This document shows, one piece after another, positions 12,347 through 19,600 of a DNA stretch of 64,000 nucleotides. Position 1 is the first letter of the stretch. Every line of letters begins with the position of its first letter. Below the pieces are notes generated by a model. It did no database searches and was not told the DNA's origin. It saw only the letters and a program-made list of their open reading frames with translations. The translations under genes were made by a program, and so were the position numbers. This DNA comes from Bryobacterales bacterium (lineage in GTDB: Bacteria; Acidobacteriota; Terriglobia; Bryobacterales; Bryobacteraceae): the NCBI GenBank assembly GCA_020847975.1, contig JADLBD010000213.1:1-64000 (forward strand), read 5' to 3'.

Positions 12347-13471
12347 TCAACCCCGGAAGACCATCGCCGGATCGATGGATGTCGCCTTGCGAATGGAGAG
12401 GATGGAGGCGGCGCCGCACATGAACACCGCCAGAGCGAAGACACCGGCGGCCATCGCAGGCGGCATGAGGATGAGCGCATCCCCTTCGCGGCTGGCATCC
12501 ACCACGAAGAGGGACACGGCGATCGCGATGACGTATCCCATCACCGCGCTGAGCAGCGCCTGCTGAATGATGACCTTATAGAGGTATCTGTTGGTTGCGC
12601 CCATGGCCTTGAGCGTGCCGTATTCGCGGATGTGGTCGACGGTGGCCGAATAGATGGTCTGGGCTACGACAACGATGCCCACCAGAAGACCGAGCGCGGC
12701 TCCCATCAGCGTGGTGACCCCAGCTCCGGTGGAAAACACCCAGTAGTTTCTCGTCTTGCGCATCATTTCGCCGTTGGTGTAGATGTCGACGTCGGGAATG
12801 CTCTGCTGAAGTCTTGTTTTCACCTTCCGGATATCCGCGCCCGGAACCGTTTTCACCACGAGAAAAATGGTCTGGCGCTCGGTAAGCTTCAGATAGTCGA
12901 GCGCATTCTTGAAGGAAGTGTAGATGTATGGCGCTGTGGTGAAGGACCGGACGCCGCGGGTGAAGCCGGCGACGCGGGCGCGATGGCCGTTGATCTCGAC
13001 GGTTTCGCCAAGGCTCGTGATGCCGAGTTTCTTCTTATAGTGCTCGTCAATGAGGATGGTGTAGTCGCCGCGGAGATCGTCGATGGAGCCCGCGGCCACA
13101 TCCCACGGACCTCCGAGCCGCGTGTCGAGATCGAATCCGACGATCTGGCACGCCTCCTGCGCTCCGGAGGGCAGTTTCCAGTTGCCAAATAGAAGTGCGT
13201 AAGAGCGGACTTCGCTCACACCGTCGACGGCCAGGGCTTTGTAGCGGCGGCGCTCCGGGATGGGGGAGCCCCCGTTGATGTGGGGGATGCCGGGGGACGT
13301 GATCCAGAGGTCAACGCCGGAATGGTCGACGATGTTGGCGCTGGTTTCGAGGAATCCGAGGAAGAGACCGAACTGGACAACGATGAGGATGAGGGCGAAG
13401 ACGATGCCAGTGAGGGTAACGGAGAGGCGGACCTTATCGTGGAAGAGGTTGCGGAGGGCGAGGATGGACAT
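12347..13471 (-). CDS. ABC exporter permease, DevC/FtsX-like
   Basis: The 374-residue inner-membrane protein has one N-terminal transmembrane helix (residues 18-39), a periplasmic MacB-PCD-like domain (about 45-240) and three C-terminal helices in the FtsX domain, including VTTLMGAALGLLVGIVVVAQTIY and FALAVFMCGAASILSIRKATSIDP. It is the first gene of the exporter operon and follows a strong promoter at 13514-13541. The order permease, ATPase, adaptor, TolC resembles cyanobacterial DevBCA-TolC exporters of glycolipids. The substrate here is unknown. Confidence 0.92.
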   Translation of the reverse strand: MSILALRNLFHDKVRLSVTLTGIVFALILIVVQFGLFLGFLETSANIVDHSGVDLWITSPGIPHINGGSPIPERRRYKALAVDGVSEVRSYALLFGNWKLPSGAQEACQIVGFDLDTRLGGPWDVAAGSIDDLRGDYTILIDEHYKKKLGITSLGETVEINGHRARVAGFTRGVRSFTTAPYIYTSFKNALDYLKLTERQTIFLVVKTVPGADIRKVKTRLQQSIPDVDIYTNGEMMRKTRNYWVFSTGAGVTTLMGAALGLLVGIVVVAQTIYSATVDHIREYGTLKAMGATNRYLYKVIIQQALLSAVMGYVIAIAVSLFVVDASREGDALILMPPAMAAGVFALAVFMCGAASILSIRKATSIDPAMVFRG

Positions 13472-13513
13472 GGGCGGTTCCAGTTAACAATTAACAATCA
13501 CTAAACACTGTTC

Positions 13514-13541
13514 ATTATACGGTGACGATTTATAAAGTCAA
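13514..13541 (-). promoter_or_regulatory. Near-consensus sigma70 promoter for the exporter operon
   Basis: Read on the minus strand, TTGACT (13536-13541) is followed by 16 bases and a perfect TATAAT (13514-13519). Transcription would start near 13507, about 35 bases before the permease ATG at 13471. A short dyad, GTTAA-CAA-TTAAC (13483-13495), lies in the leader. The region is markedly AT-rich compared with its surroundings. Confidence 0.7.
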
Positions 13542-13662
13542 CATAATTCTTTCGGCCGCCACTTGCGCATCTCCCGTCTCCGACACCTCCGAAACGTCTC
13601 CGAATCGGGTATTGCTTCTCCCGCAGACAGTGAGCTAGAATCCCCCAGTCTGCCTGGAAACC

Positions 13663-14184
13663 ATGTCTTACGAAATGCATCGAATCTTCTGCGCCACCCC
13701 GTTTGAACTCGAGGAAGAGCGCCTGGCCTTTCACGCCGCGGTAAGCCGTTTCAACGAGAGCGCGGCGATGCCGAGGAACCTGCTCTTCATCCCGGTGACT
13801 CTGCCGCCGAATCTGGCGGACAAGCGGGCGTATCACAACGTACTGCTCGAGAACATTCGCGATGCGCGCTACTTCGTCCAGTTGCTGGAAGACTCGTGGG
13901 GCCCTCCGGGGAGGAATTTCGAGAAGGACTATGCCATGGCGAGGCAATATGTAGCCGGCGGGTCGCACAAGATCCGGGAAACGGCGCTGCTCTTCAAGAA
14001 GCCGCTCCTGGCTCACCGCGTGGAGCAGGAGATCGTCCAGTTGAAAAAACAGGCGGAGGAAGAGGGCTCACTGGTGGAGTTCACCAGCCTCGATGAATTT
14101 CAGGAGATTCTTACCCGGCTGATGGCGCGCTGGATGGAGGGGTTGCCGCTCGCTCAATCAGCCGAAGCGGGGCATTCGAGGTAG
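13663..14184 (+). CDS. DUF4062-like protein
   Basis: This is a 173-residue cytoplasmic protein. The pattern RIFCATPFELEEERLAF near the N-terminus, then IPVTLPPN and the VLLENIRDARYFVQLLEDSWGPP segment with F-EKDY, resembles the DUF4062 fold. That fold is found at the N-terminus of some signalling NTPases and is related to TIR and nucleoside-deoxyribosyltransferase folds. Here it stands alone without an attached NTPase. It has no signal peptide. Its 3' end overlaps the convergent GNAT gene by 31 bases. Function unknown; the family assignment is by pattern only. Confidence 0.65.
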   Translation: MSYEMHRIFCATPFELEEERLAFHAAVSRFNESAAMPRNLLFIPVTLPPNLADKRAYHNVLLENIRDARYFVQLLEDSWGPPGRNFEKDYAMARQYVAGGSHKIRETALLFKKPLLAHRVEQEIVQLKKQAEEEGSLVEFTSLDEFQEILTRLMARWMEGLPLAQSAEAGHSR

Positions 14185-14612
14185 AAGTAGAAAGCGTCCT
14201 CGCTCTTGAGGCGGAAGCCAAGACGCTGATGCCAGCGAAGCGACCCTGCATTTGCCTTGAGGACGGAAGATGTTACTGGCTTGCCGCACGCCTTGGCTTC
14301 GGCGATGATCTGGGAGACGATGGCGGTGCCCACGCCGCGGTTACGGGCCTCCGGCAGCAATCCGGCGTCGAGGATGCGGATCTCGCAGTCCGTGCGCGCG
14401 ACCCAGATACGGCCTGCTTTCTTGCCGTCCATCTCGATGACGGCGTGCTGCGATTCCGGGTATCGGGCGCGGTAGTCGGAGGATTGCAATTGAAATTGCA
14501 TCGCGATCAACTGCCGTTTTTGTTCCTCGTCAACGGGCAGCATTTCATACTCGGGGTGGGAAAGCCGGAAGACGGCGAACAGAAACTCGCCGTCTTCCGG
14601 TGTCACGGGCAT
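14154..14612 (-). CDS. GNAT N-acetyltransferase linked to tail-collar genes
   Basis: The 152-residue product has a GNAT fold: the acetyl-CoA-binding motif A is seen in LLPEARNRGVGTAIVSQIIAEA (Q/RxxGxG/A type), followed by NAGSLRWHQRLGFRL. It lies last in a minus-strand run after three tail-collar genes. GNATs occur next to such genes in other bacteria, so a shared role is likely though unproven. An alternative GTG start at 14666 would overlap the preceding gene by 23 bases. I chose the ATG at 14612 for a normal GNAT N-terminus. Confidence 0.85.
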   Translation of the reverse strand: MPVTPEDGEFLFAVFRLSHPEYEMLPVDEEQKRQLIAMQFQLQSSDYRARYPESQHAVIEMDGKKAGRIWVARTDCEIRILDAGLLPEARNRGVGTAIVSQIIAEAKACGKPVTSSVLKANAGSLRWHQRLGFRLKSEDAFYFYLECPASAD

Positions 14613-14643
14613 TAGGGCAAACGCAGGGACCGCAGGCACACCG

Positions 14644-15165
14644 CTACGACCTTGCGGGGAACACACCCTGAAGGGCGATGATCCAATTCATCGTCAAGTA
14701 GGGCATCAGGTTGTTGTGCGGCGCGCTGCCGCCGACCACCGAAACCGCCTGCGGATTGAGCGCGGAATTCACGGGACTGGTGGCGGGAGCGTAGTCCGCC
14801 ACCCCGTCCGCGAGAAAATTCCCGATAGGGCTGGCGGCCGTAGTGGTGCCTCGTCCCCCCATCGACTCGGCCACGTGGGTATGGGCCGGGATCTCCGAGG
14901 CGAGTAAAGTAACGGAGTCCGTTCCTCCGGTTTGACCGAGATCGTACAGACTGAGCCCGGGCCCCTGGCCGGCTCCGGCAGGGATCATGCCCTGGAGGTT
15001 CGGAAGCGCGAAGGTGACCTTCCCGTCACCGCCGTAGGTGGTGCCGAGCAGGGAGAAAAGCGCCGTGTTCTGGGAGATGGGCATGAGTTGGCCGGCGCAA
15101 AAGGCCCAACCCTTGGGAGCGAAATTGTAAGGGACGAGAAGCAGTTGTCCGAGAAATGGGTCCAT
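14644..15165 (-). CDS. Phage tail-collar / microcystin-dependent-like protein, copy 3
   Basis: The 173-residue protein has the tail-collar signature. It starts MDPFLGQLLLVPYNFAPKGW, followed by FCAGQLMPISQNTALFSLLGTTYGGDG and FALPNLQG, an IPAHTH motif, and ends with YLTMNWIIALQGVFP. Such proteins form receptor-binding or collar parts in phage tails; free-standing copies are common in bacteria and of unclear role. A strong ribosome site (AAAGGAG) precedes the ATG. It is the third of three tandem homologues and 12 bases from the second. Confidence 0.9.
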   Translation of the reverse strand: MDPFLGQLLLVPYNFAPKGWAFCAGQLMPISQNTALFSLLGTTYGGDGKVTFALPNLQGMIPAGAGQGPGLSLYDLGQTGGTDSVTLLASEIPAHTHVAESMGGRGTTTAASPIGNFLADGVADYAPATSPVNSALNPQAVSVVGGSAPHNNLMPYLTMNWIIALQGVFPARS

Positions 15166-15177
15166 GAGAATTCTCCT

Positions 15178-15669
15178 TTAGTTCTGGCTCGGGAAGATGC
15201 CTTGCAGCGCGATGATCCAGGTGAGCGCCATGCTGGGGGAACGGTTTTCGTGAGGTTGACTGCCGCCCACGGAACTGAGTTCCGCCGAGTTCATGCTGCC
15301 GCTGGGAGACCCGGTAGAGTAGATGGCGGCGCCAGCCAGGATGTTGCCGGCGCCTGTCGTCTGGCTGCCGGTGGTGGAGGTGGCCTTCCAGGTGTGGTTG
15401 TGCGCGGGAACCTCCGTGATGTTGACCGTATGGGCTTCTTCGCCGGCTCTTTCACCGAGAACGTGGCCGCTGCCGGAGCCCATGGCAGAGCGTCCTCGAA
15501 GGTCAGGGAGGGCAAACGTCGTGCGGCCATCGCCGCCGAAGGTGGTGCCGAGCAGAGAGAACAGCGCCTGGTTCTGGTTGATGGGCAGAAGCTGGCCGGC
15601 GCAGATCGCCCAACCTTTCGGGGCGAAATTGAAGGATACGCACATCAGTGATCCGAGAAATGGGTCCAT
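15178..15669 (-). CDS. Phage tail-collar / microcystin-dependent-like protein, copy 2
   Basis: The 163-residue homologue of its neighbours begins MDPFLGSLMCVSFNFAPKGW, with QLLPINQNQALFSLLGTTFGGDG, FALPDLRGRSAMG, VPAHNHTW and the closing MALTWIIALQGIFP. AAGGAG precedes the ATG. The variable middle (about residues 85-125) differs most among the three copies, consistent with a variable binding surface. Confidence 0.9.
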   Translation of the reverse strand: MDPFLGSLMCVSFNFAPKGWAICAGQLLPINQNQALFSLLGTTFGGDGRTTFALPDLRGRSAMGSGSGHVLGERAGEEAHTVNITEVPAHNHTWKATSTTGSQTTGAGNILAGAAIYSTGSPSGSMNSAELSSVGGSQPHENRSPSMALTWIIALQGIFPSQN

Positions 15670-15712
15670 GGGAAGTTTTTCTCCTTAGAAAATTCGTAGG
15701 CAAGGCAGACGG

Positions 15713-16231
15713 CTAGCTTGGGGTTGGGAAGATTCCGAATAGGGAGATGATCCAATTCAGAGTGAGATAGGGCTGAAGGTTGTCGTGCGGCTGGCTGCCG
15801 CCGGCCGAAGACAGGCTGCCGGGCGCGAGATTGCCGGCGGTTCCGGCACTGGCGTAAGCCTGAGCCCCCGAGGTGGCGGCAAGGTAGGCGCCATTCGGCA
15901 GGCTGCTGTTGTTAACACTGCCGCTGGCGACAACGACATGCGTATGGGTAGGGATCTGGTTGGTGGTGAGCGTTACCTGCTCGACGCCCTGGGTTTGGCC
16001 AAGGACATAGCTGCTGGTGCCCGGACCCTGGCCGGTTCCGATGGCTGTTCTCCCACGCAGATCCGGCAGCGCGAACGTGCTCTGCCCGTCTCCTCCGTAG
16101 GTGGTGCCGATGAGTTGGAAGAGAGTTTCATTCTCCGAGATGGGGAGCAGTTGCCCCTGGCAGAACATCCACCCGACGGGGGCGAAGTTGTAAGGGACTA
16201 GTAGAAGCTGGCCGACATAAGGTTGCGACAT
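15713..16231 (-). CDS. Phage tail-collar / microcystin-dependent-like protein, copy 1
   Basis: The 172-residue first member of the trio starts MSQPYVGQLLLVPYNFAPVGW, then FCQGQLLPISENETLFQLIGTTYGGDG, FALPDLRGRTAIG, IPTHTHV and YLTLNWIISLFGIFP. The start at 16231 is preceded by GAGGAGGAAC; the longer open frame upstream lacks family similarity. It heads the operon and its promoter should lie in the 431-base spacer upstream. Confidence 0.9.
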   Translation of the reverse strand: MSQPYVGQLLLVPYNFAPVGWMFCQGQLLPISENETLFQLIGTTYGGDGQSTFALPDLRGRTAIGTGQGPGTSSYVLGQTQGVEQVTLTTNQIPTHTHVVVASGSVNNSSLPNGAYLAATSGAQAYASAGTAGNLAPGSLSSAGGSQPHDNLQPYLTLNWIISLFGIFPTPS

Positions 16232-16662
16232 GTTCCTCCTCGAACGCTCGCGCAAACGGACGCCTGCCGGAACCCAGGAGAAACGATAATCCACCAGCCA
16301 GCTAAGCCCCGAAGCGAGCGGGTTCATTGATCAACGCGCATTGGGATTCGTGCGCGCAAGAGCACCGCATGAGGTACATCCCAGTTCCTCCCGGTGGTAC
16401 AGATGAACGTTACTACACTCATTCCGAACATGCAATAGGAAACAGCCGCAATCCGGGAAAAAGTTAGGGAAAGGGATTCCGGTAATCCCCTCCCAAAGCG
16501 GCAAAACCCATCAAAATCGGGGAATAGGCGATTGGAATTCGAGAAAGCAGTGGATTTGCGGACGAGCCTATGATAAACTTTCATCCGAACCGCGTTTTGA
16601 CGGGTCTGCCAGCCGGGCGGACGAAACGCTCTGGGATACGATCTGGAGTTCGGAGGAGGGGC
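16232..16662. other. Divergent intergenic region
   Basis: No gene is supported in these 431 bases between the divergent tail-collar operon and the large secreted-protein gene. A short dyad GGGATT-CCGGT-AATCCC lies at 16473-16489. A TATGAT hexamer at about 16570 could be a -10 element for the plus strand, but I see no matching -35. The right end carries GGAGGAGGGG, the ribosome site for the next gene. Confidence 0.4.
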
Positions 16663-19600
16663 ATGGTGTACCGCGCGTCGGCTGGTGTATTCGCTGGTTT
16701 CATCTTGGCTTCCGGTGTCTGCGCGGCGCAGACATCCACATTCAACTCGAGCGGGACGATTACGGTGAGCAGCGCTCTGACGGCGAGCCCGTATCCCACC
16801 TCGCCTATCGGATCCTGCGCCAATGGCGCTTGCATCACCGTCAGCGGCCTGGTTGGGTCCATCACGGACGTGAAGCTCACCTTCAACAACTTCAACGTGA
16901 GCAACGCATTCAACATGGGGATCCTGTTGCAGGCTCCCAACGGAGCGGCGCTCGATGTGATGTCGAACGCATGTCACGCCGCGGGATCCACGACCTTCAG
17001 GTTGACGGATTCGGGGACGGTGAACGGGCATGCGGCGCCGAACACTAGTCCCTGCTTCAGCACGGGGGACTGGCTGGCCACGACTCATCACTTCCCCAGC
17101 TTCGTCCCGGATAATTTTCCCAGTCCGGGGCCGGGTACGAGCGGCTACACGAGAGCCGAACCGGACAGCAATGGGAACACCACCGGAAGCAGCACCGCGC
17201 AGGATAGCAGCACCGGTACCGGCTTTTTCGCGAACGTGTTCAACGGGCTAAGCGGGGTGTCCGCCAACGGCGTTTGGCGGTTGTATGTCACAAATCAGGC
17301 CTTGTCCGGTTCGACAACGGGCACGATTGGAAGCTGGACACTGACAATCACGACAACCGGCGCGGGCTCGTCAACCACGACGACCCTCTCCCCTCCCACA
17401 CCCAACCCGTCCTTCACATCCGGCGCGAACAGCTCAGTGACTCTTACAGCGACGGTAACCTCGACCGGGGGAACCGTAAACAATGGTTCGGTTACCTTCC
17501 ATGACAACACCGACGGCGTCGATATCGGAACGGGAACGGTGAACGCCAGCGCTGTGGCCACGACGACGCGTACCTTTACCAATGAAGGCGCGCATGTGCT
17601 GGTGGCGACGTACACGGGCGGCACTGGATTCGCCGCGAGCGCCGCCTCGAACGCGGTGACGCAGCAGGTGATCAAAACCACGACCTCACAATCCGGAGCA
17701 CCGGCGGGAACTGTTGGATTCTGCAACACGGGCGGGATTACTCTGCCGACGGCCGGTGCGCAGTTGGGGCAAGGGCCGGGAAAGCCGTATCCATCCGACG
17801 TTGTGGTGAACAGTGTGAACGGGATCATTCAGAACGTCAAGATTTACATCAACGGCTATACCTCCACGAATCCTAACGTGAACGCCTTGATGCTTGTGGG
17901 GCCGAATGGCAAGACGCTGGAGTTTATGTCATACACGGGCGGGGCCACGGCGATCAACAATCTGAATCTGATCTGGGACGATCTGGCTGCCTCGCAGGCC
18001 CTGCCCCAAACGGTATCGTTCGTCAGCGGATCCTACAAGCCGACCTCGGCGATCGTCAATGGAACGAGCACCTACTGCCAGTCGGCAGTGTGCAACGGGA
18101 TCACGGTGTCGGAGCCGGCGCCCGCGGTGTTTGAGATGGCGGGTCCGGCCGGCGATCCGGCGCGCACGCTGCTCAGCCAGTTTGCGGGTGCGGGCGCCAA
18201 CGGAACCTGGAAGCTGTTCGCTCAACAGCGCGGAAATCCGGATACGGCAACCATCAACAACTGGTGCATCAACTTCACGATGACTAATGGAACGGCCACC
18301 ACTACGAGTGTGGTAGCCACGCCGAATCCGGCGACCACCGGAAACCCGGTCGCCTTCACCGCGACGGTGACAAATACCGCCAGCCCGGGTTCGCCCATGA
18401 ATGAAGGCAGCGTGACGTTCAGCGACAGCGTCACGGGAAACAACCTGGGGACCAGTTCCGTGGTGAACGGCCAGGCGACGCTGAACAACATTACGAATCT
18501 CTCCGAGGGTGACCACACCATCACCGCTTCCTATACGGGCACGGCGAACTTCGGCTTCAGTTCCGGCTCAGTGAACCTGCGGTTGAACAACCCGATTGTG
18601 GCGAGTTTTCCCACAGGGTCCTATAAGTATTGCAACCAGGCATCCTCGATCGGAATTCCCGGCAACAACCACGTCTCCGGCCCGGCCTATCCCTACCCTT
18701 CGAACATCGGCGTAACACACCTTCCGGGCACCATCAAGACCGTGGAAGTCGACTTCAACAACTACAACAACCTGAACCCGCAGGGCTTGCAGTCGCTGTT
18801 AGCAGGGCCGTGCCAGACACCGGCCTGTACGCCCACGGCGGCCGATACTTTGGATTTCTTCTCGAACCCGCAAAGCGCGGTGAGCACGGGAACCATCAAC
18901 CTGGCGTTTCTCGACGCGGCGGCGAACACGATCCCGAACTCGAGTTCGCTCGATGTGATTACCGGCGGGCAGTACAAGCCATTCAGCCGGGTGAATACGA
19001 ACACCTATGCGTCGCCTGCGCCGGCAGGGCCGTATCAATACGCCGCCCCCGCGGGCAACCTCACACCCCCGGCTTGGACGTTCAACGGAGCGACGACAGG
19101 CGTCTTCCAGAACCGCATCGGCAACGGGCCATGGTCGCTCTATCTCAGCCAGAATGTGGCCTCGGCGAATGACGCGAGCGTCGGAAGCTGGTGCCTGAAC
19201 TTCACCATCAACCCGCCGGTGCTGGCCATCACGAAGTCGCACAGCGGCAACTTCCGGCAGGGCGACACCGGCAAGACGTACACGATTCACGTGACGAACA
19301 ACGGTCCCGGGCCGACGGGCGGAACCACGACGGTGGTGGACGATCTGGCGAGCGCTCCCGGCTTGACGATCACCAACATGTCCGGAACCAACTGGACTTG
19401 CACGACGGCCACCAAGACGTGCACCTCAACGCTGGATATCAACGCGGGCAACAGTTTCCCGGACATCACGGTGACGGTGGACGTCGCAGGCAACGCGGCG
19501 GCCGGAACGAACTCCCAGACCAACGCGGCGAACGTTTCCGGCGGCGGCTCCGTGGGTACGGTGACGGCAAGCGATCCGACGACGATCATTCCCGCGCCGG

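Noticed and set aside
14154-16231. Prophage at the tail-collar genes
   Set aside because: No integrase, capsid, terminase, portal, sheath or lysis gene is near; only collar-type genes and a GNAT are present.
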